The notes under the pieces are model-generated. The model was not told the DNA's origin, made no database searches, and saw nothing but the letters and a program-made list of their open reading frames with translations. Made by a program: the position numbers and the translations under genes. A DNA stretch of 11,934 nt, taken from the NCBI GenBank assembly GCA_945905915.1, contig CAMDQL010000053.1, positions 1 through 11,934 on the forward strand, in the 5' to 3' direction. This document shows, piece by piece, positions 5,712 through 11,934 of this stretch (position 1 is its first letter; the number at the start of each line of letters is the position of its first letter). The DNA is from Flavobacterium psychrophilum. GTDB lineage: Bacteria > Bacteroidota > Bacteroidia > Flavobacteriales > Flavobacteriaceae.

Positions 5712-6377
5712 ATGAATACTATTTCTTCTGTAGTAGAACAATACATTAAATCAAAACCTTTTTTATTAAACTCCCTTTCGCAAGGAATCATAAATTTGAC
5801 TTCTTTGTCAAGAATCATGATGCCTGAGTTGCAATCACATTTAGGAAAAGAAGTAAAACAAGGAGCCATAGTTATGGCATTAAAGCGATTATCGGAAGAA
5901 TTAGATTTTAAGATTAATTATAAAATTTCCAAAGTATTAAAGAACATCGGGGAAATTACAGTTCGGTCTTCATTAACCGACTACACCTTTGTAATTTCTG
6001 ATACTTTATTGGAAAATCAAGCAAGATTATTAGCCGAAATTAATAAAGTTCATGATATTTTTTATACTTCATCAAGAGGAGTAAACGAAACAAATATTGT
6101 GGTGAGCGCCTCAATTGATTCTATTATTGACACTATTTTTAGAAGTGAAAAACTTACCCACAAAATAGAAGATTTATCATCAATTACTGTTAAGTTGCCT
6201 CAAGAAAACATTTCAACGCCAGGAGTATATTATTATATTTTTCAACGTTTAGCATGGGAAGGTATAATTATTCATGAAGTAATTTCTACGACAAACGAAT
6301 TTACAATTATAGTTAGTGATGATCAAATCGACATTGCATTTAAAGTAATTAAAGACTTAAAAAACGTTTTAGATTAA
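5712..6377 (+). CDS. Orphan ACT-domain protein, aspartate-kinase-like regulatory region
   Basis: This 221-aa protein has no kinase domain. The C-terminal part resembles the tandem ACT domains at the end of aspartate kinase. One half is about residues 79-148. The clearer half is about 157-221, with TPGVYYYIFQRLAWEGIIIH (169-188) followed by EVISTTNEFTIIVSDDQ. ACT domains bind amino acids and control enzymes or transcription. The N-terminal 75 residues (GIINLTSLSRIMMPEL and GAIVMALKRLSEEL) look helical and could be a winged-helix-like unit; this is a weak guess from pattern. Genomes may label such proteins aspartate kinase, but nothing here can bind ATP. It has its own promoter-like box and inverted repeat, so it may be regulated separately from yraN. 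It is a possible amino-acid-sensing regulator; function unproven. Confidence 0.65.
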   Translation: MNTISSVVEQYIKSKPFLLNSLSQGIINLTSLSRIMMPELQSHLGKEVKQGAIVMALKRLSEELDFKINYKISKVLKNIGEITVRSSLTDYTFVISDTLLENQARLLAEINKVHDIFYTSSRGVNETNIVVSASIDSIIDTIFRSEKLTHKIEDLSSITVKLPQENISTPGVYYYIFQRLAWEGIIIHEVISTTNEFTIIVSDDQIDIAFKVIKDLKNVLD

Positions 6378-6398
6378 CAAAAAACGGCTTATTTTTTT
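6365..6398 (+). terminator. Possible weak terminator after the ACT-domain gene
   Basis: CGTTTT (6365-6370) can pair with AAAACG (6381-6386) around a 10-nt loop, followed by GCTTATTTTTTTT. The stem is only 6 bp and AT-rich and overlaps the end of the gene, so the call rests mainly on the T-run. Confidence 0.25.
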
Positions 6399-6466
6399 TC
6401 CCTTCAAAAAAAGAAACGTATTTTTACCATCCTATACATACTAAATTCAACTTTTAGTAGTTTAGA

Positions 6467-6480
6467 TAAAAACGTTTTTA
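6467..6480. promoter_or_regulatory. 14-bp palindrome TAAAAACGTTTTTA just before the sprE start
   Basis: This perfect palindrome ends 2 nt before the TTG start of sprE. Related cores lie at 6361-6370 (AAAACGTTTT) and 6414-6426 (AAACGTATTTTTA), roughly 55 bp apart. It has no loop, so any role would be as a DNA-level symmetric site. It may also be chance in AT-rich DNA. Confidence 0.25.
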
Positions 6481-6482
6481 CT

Positions 6483-9119
6483 TTGAAAAGCACAATCATA
6501 AAATACACTTTAGCAATTGGTTTTCTTCTTTTTTTAATAGCATGTTCTGTTAAAAAGGATAGATTTATCAATCGTAATTTCCATGCAGTAACAACTGAAT
6601 ACAATGTCTTGTATAATGGAAACATTGCACTTGAAAAAGGATTAGTAACATTAAAAACAACCTATCAGGATAATTTTTGGGATATATTACCGATTGAAAG
6701 AATTTCAGGCGGTGAAGCGGTTGCATCTAAAGAACAAACTAAAAACCAAGATTTTGAAAAAGCCGAAGAAAAAGCGGTAAAAGCCATTCAAAAACATTCT
6801 ATGAACATTGGCGGAAATGAAAAAAATCCGCAAATGGATGAAGCGTATTTGCTATTAGCAAAAGCGCGTTATTATGATAATCGATTTATTCCTGCATTAG
6901 AAGCGTTAAATTATATTTTGTATAAATATCCATTAAGCGATAAGATTTATCATGCAAAAGTTTGGCGCGAAAAAGTTAATATTCGCATAGATAATGACGA
7001 AATAGCCATCAGAAATTTGAAAAAACTTTTGGAAGATAAAAAGATTTCTGGCCAAGATTTAGCAGATGCAAATGCTATGTTAACACAAGCATACATAAAT
7101 ATTCAGGCTAAAGACAGTGCAATTGCAACAATTAAAATAGCAAAAGAAACTACCAAAAATAATGATGAAAAGGCTCGTTATTCATTTATATTAGGTCAAT
7201 TATATGAAAGTTTAAACCATCAAGATAGTGCTTTTGCTGCTTATGAAAGCGTTATTCAAATGAACAGAAAATCGCCACGCCGTTATGTGATTCAGGCAAA
7301 AATTAAACAAGCACAACAATTTGATTATAAAAAAGGAGATATACTGGTTTTTGTAAAAGATTATACAAAGTTACTGGAAGACAGAGAGAATCGCCCTTTT
7401 TTAGATGCGCTACACCATCAATTCGGATTGTTTTACGACAAACAAAACGACAACTCTTCAGCCAAAAAACAGTATAATAAATCTTTAAAAACCAATTCTA
7501 AAGACAAGTACTTAGTAGCTTCTAATTATAGAAATACTGCCGAAATTTATTTTAGAGAATCAAAATACAAAACAGCAGGAAAATACTACGATAGTACCCT
7601 TGTAAATTTAAATGACAGAACAAGAGAGTACAGAAAAATAAAAAAGAAAAGAGTCAATTTAGACGATGTAATTAAATATGAAACCATCGCCCAAGCAAAC
7701 GATAGTATTCTTTCAGTGGTGGCGATGACCGACTTAGGCCGAAAATCATATTATGAAGAGTACATCAAAAAGTTAAAAATTGAAGACGAAACTAAAGCCA
7801 AGTTAGCTGCTATTCAGGCTGAAAAAGAAGCAAACCTAGCCGCAAACAACAACGCTTCTGGAGGATCTCTTTTAAAATCTGATAAGAATAATCTATCTGA
7901 CGTTATGAAAGATCCAGTTGCAAAACCAGCAGCAGGATTTTCAGATATTGGTGGAGATAAAAACAGCGGATTTTATTTTTATAATCAGGTAACTATTGCC
8001 TACGGAAAAAAAGAATTTGCAAATAAATGGGGCAAACGCGCTTTAAAAGATAATTGGCGATGGAGTTCAGCATCGAATACAGATAGCAATTCAGATTTGG
8101 ATACTAAAGAAGAAGATGTTGCTACTGAAAAAGAAACAAAAGATAAATCTTCAACCGAAAACCCAAAATACACCACAGAGTTTTATCTTGAGCAACTTCC
8201 ATCAGATCAAAAAGTATTGGATAGCCTAGCAAAAGACAGAAATTTCGCTTATTATCAACTGGGAATTATTTACAAAGAGAAATTTAAGGAAAATGAATTA
8301 GCCGCTGCCCGATTTGAACAACTACTAAAAAATAATCCTGAAGAACGATTAGTACTTCCGGCTAAATATAATTTGTATAAAATTTATCAGATAATTGCAC
8401 CAGCAAAAGCAGAACAATTAAAACAACAAATTATAGCAGAATATCCAAACAGTCGCTATGCCGAAATCATTAAAAATCCGAGCATTGAAATTACTGATGA
8501 AGCAAATCCGGAACTGGTATACAAAACACTCTATAAAAAATTAGAAAACAATCAGTTAAGAGAAGTTTACAGTGAGGTTGATGAATTGATCAATAGATTT
8601 ACTGGTGAGGAATCTGTAGCTAAATTTGAGTTGCTAAAAGCAAAAGTTGTTGGAAGGTTACAAGGTTTAGACGAATATAAAAAGGGCTTAAATTATGTTG
8701 CTTTAACCTATCCAAATATTGAAGAAGGAAAACAAGCAGAAAACTTACTTACAACCGACATTCCAAAACTTGAAGCATTAACTTTTGCTAAAGAAGATGT
8801 AACAGAATGGAAATTAATCTTTCCGAAGAAATTCCCGCTAGATAAAGAAGTTAAAAATTTGACCGATAAAATTGAGAATTACCTTAAAGATTCGAAAACA
8901 GAATTATTAAAGTATTCAAATGATATTTATACGTTGACGGATAATTTTATTGTTATTCATGGCTTTGCTTCAAAAGAAGCGGCAAACTCAGTTTTGTCTT
9001 TATTAAAAGAGTACAAGAATTACAAAATAAATGATAAAGTCTTCGCTATTTCGACAGAAGATTATAAAATTGTTCAAATGAAAAAAATCTTTGAAGAATG
9101 GATTTTATTGAATAAATAA
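6483..9119 (+). CDS. sprE: SprE/PorW-type TPR lipoprotein, type IX secretion and gliding
   Basis: This 878-aa protein begins with a lipoprotein signal (residues 1-20) and lipobox LIAC, with Cys21 as the lipidation site. SVKKD follows; there is no acidic cluster after the Cys of the kind that exports lipoproteins to the surface, which suggests the periplasmic side of the outer membrane. The opening (SVKKDRFINRNFHAVTTEYN) and TPR-like helices (about 118-390, e.g. AYLLLAKARYYDNRFIPALE) match SprE of Flavobacterium johnsoniae and PorW of Porphyromonas, which are needed for type IX secretion and gliding. A Lys/Glu/Ala coiled segment lies near 436-455 and a Ser/Asp/Lys-rich linker near 530-560; TPR-like helices resume near 590. 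The end (about 820-870, NFIVIHGFAS to EDYKIVQMKK) is an alpha/beta SPOR-like unit. The start is TTG: it is the only one giving a full signal peptide, and no ATG lies upstream in frame. Confidence 0.86.
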   Translation: MKSTIIKYTLAIGFLLFLIACSVKKDRFINRNFHAVTTEYNVLYNGNIALEKGLVTLKTTYQDNFWDILPIERISGGEAVASKEQTKNQDFEKAEEKAVKAIQKHSMNIGGNEKNPQMDEAYLLLAKARYYDNRFIPALEALNYILYKYPLSDKIYHAKVWREKVNIRIDNDEIAIRNLKKLLEDKKISGQDLADANAMLTQAYINIQAKDSAIATIKIAKETTKNNDEKARYSFILGQLYESLNHQDSAFAAYESVIQMNRKSPRRYVIQAKIKQAQQFDYKKGDILVFVKDYTKLLEDRENRPFLDALHHQFGLFYDKQNDNSSAKKQYNKSLKTNSKDKYLVASNYRNTAEIYFRESKYKTAGKYYDSTLVNLNDRTREYRKIKKKRVNLDDVIKYETIAQANDSILSVVAMTDLGRKSYYEEYIKKLKIEDETKAKLAAIQAEKEANLAANNNASGGSLLKSDKNNLSDVMKDPVAKPAAGFSDIGGDKNSGFYFYNQVTIAYGKKEFANKWGKRALKDNWRWSSASNTDSNSDLDTKEEDVATEKETKDKSSTENPKYTTEFYLEQLPSDQKVLDSLAKDRNFAYYQLGIIYKEKFKENELAAARFEQLLKNNPEERLVLPAKYNLYKIYQIIAPAKAEQLKQQIIAEYPNSRYAEIIKNPSIEITDEANPELVYKTLYKKLENNQLREVYSEVDELINRFTGEESVAKFELLKAKVVGRLQGLDEYKKGLNYVALTYPNIEEGKQAENLLTTDIPKLEALTFAKEDVTEWKLIFPKKFPLDKEVKNLTDKIENYLKDSKTELLKYSNDIYTLTDNFIVIHGFASKEAANSVLSLLKEYKNYKINDKVFAISTEDYKIVQMKKIFEEWILLNK

Positions 9120-9139
9120 ACCCCTAAAAAAGCCTCAAA

Positions 9140-9493
9140 ATGTTTGATAAAGTTAAAAACCAAGATCATTTATTAGGAAAGACTAATAGAATTGTTGAAG
9201 GAACTTCAATCACAGGAGATATTAGTACCAAAGCTGATTTTAGATTAGACGGAACATTAACTGGAAATTTCACGTCTGAAGGAAAAATCGTTATTGGTCC
9301 CACAGGTGAAGTTAAAGGCGATATTATTTGCAAAAGCATCGACATAGAAGGGAAATTCTCAGGGAAACTTCAATCAGAAGGAATGTTAAACATCAAGTCT
9401 AAAGCCCATATTACAGGTGAAGTAATTGTAGGAAAATTAGCAGTGGAACCTGGCGCAAAATTTGAAGCCAGCTGCGAAATGAGAAATTTATAA
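9140..9493 (+). CDS. Bactofilin (polymer-forming cytoskeletal protein)
   Basis: This 117-aa protein is a bactofilin, a family that self-assembles without nucleotide into filaments at the inner face of the membrane and positions cell-wall or envelope machinery. The core (about residues 16-108) is a series of short beta-helix turns with repeated Gly-Asp/Gly-Lys corners: GTSITGDIS, DGTLTGNFTSEGKIVIG, GEVKGDI, GKFSGKLQSEG, AHITGEVIVGKL. The short N-terminal tail (MFDKVKNQDHLLG) is typical. It starts 20 nt after the sprE stop, so the two are almost surely cotranscribed. This could tie it to placement of the secretion/gliding apparatus or peptidoglycan hydrolases; that link is inference from adjacency. 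Confidence 0.94.
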   Translation: MFDKVKNQDHLLGKTNRIVEGTSITGDISTKADFRLDGTLTGNFTSEGKIVIGPTGEVKGDIICKSIDIEGKFSGKLQSEGMLNIKSKAHITGEVIVGKLAVEPGAKFEASCEMRNL

Positions 9494-9561
9494 TTTCGAA
9501 TTCAACGAATTCATAAAAATGCATATCGAGTTAGATGAAATCGATTTAAGAACCAAAATTA

Positions 9562-9786
9562 ATGGCTAACAACAAAAACCAATTCAATAAATGGCTAGTC
9601 TTAATTAATATTCCTATCCAAATGGGAATTGTAATTTTTGTGTTTTCTTATTTTGGTAAATGGTTGGACAAGCAATATGGAGATTCAAGTAATACCTTCA
9701 CAAAAATAGTAACGTTAATAGGCGTTTTTCTAGCGCTTTACAATGTTATTAGACAAGTAAATCAAATGAATAAAAATGACAAATAG
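9562..9786 (+). CDS. atpZ: AtpZ/AtpI-type small membrane protein
   Basis: This 74-aa protein has two membrane helices (about residues 12-31 and 48-66), joined by FGKWLDKQYGD (31-41). The first helix plus GKWLD pattern is typical of the AtpZ/AtpI accessory family encoded before F-type ATP synthase operons, which is linked to Mg2+/Ca2+ transport or c-ring assembly. The next gene starts 11 nt inside its end, showing translational coupling. Upstream, at 9498-9512, lie two GAATTC sites three bases apart. A 16-codon reading frame (9519-9569) overlaps its start codon. It probably shares the sprE-bactofilin transcript, because the strong atpB promoter lies downstream of it. Confidence 0.85.
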   Translation: MANNKNQFNKWLVLINIPIQMGIVIFVFSYFGKWLDKQYGDSSNTFTKIVTLIGVFLALYNVIRQVNQMNKNDK

Positions 9787-10162
9787 TTTTGGAATCCTAA
9801 AAAAACTAACTCCTGTGGCTTTGTTTTTTTTAATTATTCATGTCTTACTTTTTAAGCTTCCTTTTTTAAAAGAGAAAGAAACAGAATTTTATTATAACAT
9901 CCCAATTCTTTATTTGCTGTTTTTTGTCTTTTCATTTTTAATATTGATTATTGTAACTAAAATTTCTGAAAAAAACTTTGACAACACAGGAATGATTTTT
10001 ATGGTTGCTACAAGTATAAAAATGGTTGTTGCGTTTTTTTTAGTACGCCCAATTCTATATCGTGAAGACAATAAAATTGAGAAAATTAACTTTTTTGCGG
10101 TTTTTATATTATTTCTTCTACTCGAAACAATTATTGCGGCAAAATTTTTGAATAAAAAATAG
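9776..10162 (+). CDS. Four-helix membrane protein between atpZ and atpB (AtpI-like position)
   Basis: This 128-aa hydrophobic protein has four predicted membrane helices at about residues 11-30, 41-62, 72-90 and 104-122, with basic residues at loops and ends (LKK, FLNKK). Similar proteins are found at this site in flavobacteria, which I recall as the DUF6168 family. Size, topology and position match AtpI, the four-helix accessory protein preceding atpB in many bacteria, but I see no diagnostic motif, so AtpI function is inferred from context. Its ATG lies 11 nt inside the end of atpZ in another frame. The 94-nt gap to atpB holds the best promoter in the window. Confidence 0.8.
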   Translation: MTNSFGILKKLTPVALFFLIIHVLLFKLPFLKEKETEFYYNIPILYLLFFVFSFLILIIVTKISEKNFDNTGMIFMVATSIKMVVAFFLVRPILYREDNKIEKINFFAVFILFLLLETIIAAKFLNKK

Positions 10163-10184
10163 TCAAAAAAACGCAATAAATTAA

Positions 10185-10214
10185 TTTGGAATATAAAGAA
10201 AAAATGTACCTTTG
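10185..10214 (+). promoter_or_regulatory. atpB: Promoter of atpB: TTTG-N18-TACCTTTG
   Basis: TTTG (10185-10188), an 18-nt spacer and TACCTTTG (10207-10214) fit the Bacteroidetes sigma consensus TTTG...TAnnTTTG with proper spacing. Transcription would start near 10219-10221, leaving a leader of about 37 nt before the atpB ATG. It is the only promoter in the window where both elements are good. Confidence 0.8.
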
Positions 10215-10256
10215 CACCAAATTTTATGAACCTCATAGTTTAAGATTACAAAAGAT

Positions 10257-11417
10257 ATGGTGATTTCAAAAAAACCACTCCAGATTATACTTGCAATTGC
10301 AATGGCTTTAATGCCGTTTGTAAATCATGCAAATTCTTCAAAAGATTCAATTAAAGTTGAGGCTCATGCAGCAACAAAAACTACAGAAGCTTCAAATAAA
10401 GAAGAGCATGGACACAGCGAACCAAAAGATTTAAAATCAAAAATCAACGCATATATCAATCATCACGTTTTAGATGCTCATGAATTTTCATTGTTTGAAG
10501 ATGAAGCTACAGGAGTACATTATGGATTTCCACTTCCAATAATTCTTTGGGATAATGAAAGCGGATTACATGTTTTTTCTTCATCTAAATTTAATCACGG
10601 TCATGATGTTGCTCAATCTAATGGCAGTTATTACAAATTAGGACACGACGAAAAAATATACAAAACAGATGCTTTAGGAACATTAACAGGCGATGAGCAT
10701 CATCCAGAAAATGTAAAACCACTTGATTTATCAATTACGAAAGCGGTTTTTTCGATGTTGTTAGTGGCTCTTTTAATGTTTTTCTTGTTTAAAGGTTTAG
10801 CTAATTCGTATGTTAAAAATGGTGGAATAGCTTCAGGTATAGGAAGATTTTTTGAACCAATCGTATTATATGTACGAGATGATATTGCAATTCCAAACAT
10901 TGGAGAAAAAAACTATAAAAAATACATGAGTTTCTTATTGACTGTATTTTTCTTTATATGGTTCTTAAATATTATTGGGTTAACACCACTTGGAATCAAC
11001 GCAACAGGAAATATTACAGTAACAGCATGTTTAGCAATTATTGTATTTTTTATTACAAATCTTACAGCAAATAAAAATTATTGGGGGCACATTTTTTGGA
11101 TGCCAGGAGTTCCAACACTAATGAAATTTATTTTAGCTCCAATCGAATTATTAGGGGTAATTATCAAGCCTTTTTCATTAATGATACGTCTTTATGCAAA
11201 CATTTTTGCAGGACACATTGTATTAATGAGTTTGATTGCCTTAATGTTTATTTTCAAAAGTTGGTTAGGAAGTAGTTTGTCTTTTTTACTATCATTTGCA
11301 ATTTCAGCAATAGAAATTTTAGTAGCTTTGCTACAAGCCTATATTTTTACAATGCTATCTGCCTTGTTCTTTGGAGCAGCAGTAGAAGAGCATCATCATG
11401 AAGAAGCTCACCATTAA
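10257..11417 (+). CDS. atpB: ATP synthase F0 subunit a
   Basis: This 386-aa subunit a forms the proton half-channels beside the c-ring. The essential arginine is Arg311 in FSLMIRLYANIFAGH (306-320), equivalent to E. coli Arg210; the late helices (about 318-335 and 341-374) follow. Earlier helices lie near 160-183, 221-243 and 252-270. As in other Bacteroidetes, the protein is longer than the E. coli form. A signal-peptide-like segment (1-26) leads to a hydrophilic, His-rich region (27-155), likely periplasmic. The C-terminus ends in a His/Glu cluster (377-386). The ATG at 10257 is the start giving a complete signal segment, about 37 nt after the predicted transcription start. It is the first F0 structural gene, 106 nt before atpE. 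Confidence 0.97.
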   Translation: MVISKKPLQIILAIAMALMPFVNHANSSKDSIKVEAHAATKTTEASNKEEHGHSEPKDLKSKINAYINHHVLDAHEFSLFEDEATGVHYGFPLPIILWDNESGLHVFSSSKFNHGHDVAQSNGSYYKLGHDEKIYKTDALGTLTGDEHHPENVKPLDLSITKAVFSMLLVALLMFFLFKGLANSYVKNGGIASGIGRFFEPIVLYVRDDIAIPNIGEKNYKKYMSFLLTVFFFIWFLNIIGLTPLGINATGNITVTACLAIIVFFITNLTANKNYWGHIFWMPGVPTLMKFILAPIELLGVIIKPFSLMIRLYANIFAGHIVLMSLIALMFIFKSWLGSSLSFLLSFAISAIEILVALLQAYIFTMLSALFFGAAVEEHHHEEAHH

Positions 11418-11431
11418 GCCGAAATTCAAAC

Positions 11432-11494
11432 GTCGAAAGTTTAAAAGTTAGTTTAACTTTATGACATTAGACTTTGTAACTTTGGTCTTTTAAA
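11432..11494 (+). repeat. AACTTT/GACTTT repeat with stem-loop in the atpB-atpE gap
   Basis: AAAGTTA (11444-11450) pairs with TAACTTT (11454-11460) around GTT. It is followed by further CTTT units (TAGACTTTG, TAACTTTGG, GTCTTTT). Low-complexity AAAGTT/AACTTT tracts like this recur between flavobacterial genes as I remember them. The tract contains TAACTTTG, a perfect -7 box. Confidence 0.5.
11477..11484 (+). promoter_or_regulatory. atpE: Possible internal promoter box (TAACTTTG) for atpE
   Basis: TAACTTTG matches TAnnTTTG and lies 40-47 nt before the atpE start. No good -33 is present (nearest is TTTA, 15 nt away), and it sits in a repeat rich in CTTTG, so it may be chance. Confidence 0.3.
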
Positions 11495-11523
11495 AAGAAT
11501 GTTTAATTTTTAATACATATATT

Positions 11524-11724
11524 ATGGACATCCCAAGAATTGTTGGAGCAGGTTTAGTTGTTATTGGAGCTGGTATTGGTATTGGTAGAATCGGTGGTTC
11601 TGCAATGGACGCAATTGCTCGTCAACCAGAAGCATCTGGAAAAATCCAAACAGCTATGCTTATTGCAGCTGCACTTATTGAAGGTATTGGTTTCGCAGCT
11701 TTATTTGCTGTTGCAGAAAACTAG
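11524..11724 (+). CDS. atpE: ATP synthase F0 subunit c
   Basis: This 66-aa hairpin protein forms the rotating c-ring. Helix 1 holds the Gly-rich GAGIGIGRIGG (residues 15-25). The polar loop is ARQPEASGKIQ (32-42), which contacts the central stalk. Helix 2 holds the ion-carrying carboxylate Glu53 in LIEGIGF. Gly-Ile after the Glu, and no Gln at the matching place in helix 1, argue for H+ rather than Na+ coupling. It is shorter than E. coli c (79 aa) but complete. The leader before the ATG is almost pure A/T, favourable for translation in this phylum. It is flanked by a repeat (upstream) and a strong hairpin (downstream), both of which could raise its output. Confidence 0.98.
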   Translation: MDIPRIVGAGLVVIGAGIGIGRIGGSAMDAIARQPEASGKIQTAMLIAAALIEGIGFAALFAVAEN

Positions 11725-11734
11725 TAGAAAAATT

Positions 11735-11765
11735 CAAAAGCTATAACGGTTGGTTGTAGCTTTTG
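11735..11765 (+). terminator. 13-bp hairpin between atpE and atpF (partial terminator or mRNA stabiliser)
   Basis: CAAAAGCTATAAC (11735-11747) pairs along its full length with GTTGTAGCTTTTG (11753-11765), including one U-G pair, around loop GGTTG. TTTCT follows. It starts 10 nt after the atpE stop inside an operon that continues into atpF, so it cannot be a full stop. Attenuation or protection of the atpE 3' end would both fit. Confidence 0.6.
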
Positions 11766-11811
11766 TTTCTAAATTTAAAAGATCTCATTACATATTATAA
11801 TTTAAAATACT

Positions 11812-11934
11812 ATGGATAAATTAATAAATGATTTTGGTTTTGGATTGTTCATTTGGGCATCTTTAATTTTCATTGGATTAGTTTTGCTTTTGAAAAAATT
11901 TGCATGGAAACCAATTCTTGATGCAGTAAATGAA
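11812..11934 (+). CDS. atpF: ATP synthase F0 subunit b, N-terminal part
   Basis: The first 41 codons of subunit b are present; the gene runs off the right edge. It opens MDKLINDFGFGLFIWASLIF, with one membrane helix at about residues 9-28, followed by KKFAWKPILDAVNE (28-41), the start of the peripheral-stalk helix that ties F1 to F0. The pattern FxxWKPILxAVxE is typical of bacterial b subunits. It lies 87 nt after atpE, beyond the hairpin. In other Bacteroidetes the next genes would be atpH, atpA and atpG (family knowledge, not seen here). Confidence 0.95.
   Translation, partial: MDKLINDFGFGLFIWASLIFIGLVLLLKKFAWKPILDAVNE

Noticed and set aside
9498..9512. GAATTC-AAC-GAATTC as a terminator after the bactofilin gene
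   Set aside because: AT-rich 6-bp arms with a 3-nt loop and no T-run; each half is itself a palindrome, so pairing is not specific.
11558..11746. Leu/Val-rich frame overlapping atpE
   Set aside because: It is the +1 frame of atpE; the real frame carries the full c-subunit signature with Glu53.
1..11934. CRISPR array, tRNA/rRNA genes, insertion sequences or phage genes
   Set aside because: I saw no regularly spaced long repeats, tRNA-like cloverleaf, transposase or phage-like protein on either strand.

Overview
The window is AT-rich chromosomal DNA that looks like a member of the Flavobacteriaceae, probably Flavobacterium or a close relative. Three things point there. The proteins are of Bacteroidetes type: a SprE/PorW lipoprotein, a long AtpB with an N-terminal extension, and a MetG with a fused C-terminal tRNA-binding domain. 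Start codons have A/T-rich leaders without clear Shine-Dalgarno sites. Several starts are preceded by the Bacteroidetes -7 promoter box TAnnTTTG. I see no tRNA, rRNA, CRISPR array, insertion sequence or phage gene; this is a core-genome segment.

Layout. (1) 1-224, minus: a small zinc-ribbon protein, cut by the window edge. (2) 452-772, plus: a short SSB paralogue without the acidic tail. It converges on a minus-strand operon across a strong shared hairpin (793-820). (3) 4206-817, minus: metG, a HAD hydrolase and a chloramphenicol-acetyltransferase-like protein, tightly packed (1-nt gap, then a 4-nt overlap). (4) 4304-5640, plus: an LD-carboxypeptidase (peptidoglycan recycling) and a YraN-family nuclease-fold protein, separated by a repeat hairpin. 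(5) 5712-6377, plus: an orphan ACT-domain protein with its own promoter-like box and an inverted repeat. (6) 6483-10162, plus: sprE/porW (type IX secretion and gliding), a bactofilin, atpZ and a 4-TM membrane protein. (7) 10257 to the end, plus: atpB, atpE and the start of atpF, behind a near-consensus Bacteroidetes promoter.

How the genes fit together. The right half joins cell-envelope machinery (SprE, bactofilin) to ATP synthase accessory and F0 genes. AtpZ and the 4-TM protein probably help F0 assembly or ion supply, and AtpB, AtpE and AtpF form the membrane sector. The atpB-atpE and atpE-atpF gaps hold structures that could raise c-subunit expression relative to its neighbours: a repeat with an internal TAACTTTG box, and a 13-bp hairpin.

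Most interesting signal. Short dispersed-looking repeats recur in the window. A TTGGAATTT unit occurs four times in the LD-carboxypeptidase/yraN gap and twice in frame inside the metG inter-domain linker. A different motif resembling CTTCGACTTCGCTCAG lies in frame at the extreme C-terminus of metG. Together they suggest that intergenic repeats have been absorbed into a housekeeping gene as short peptides. I did not find a wholly new multi-gene system. The other leads are modest: candidate operators, an orphan ACT regulator and an altered CAT active site.
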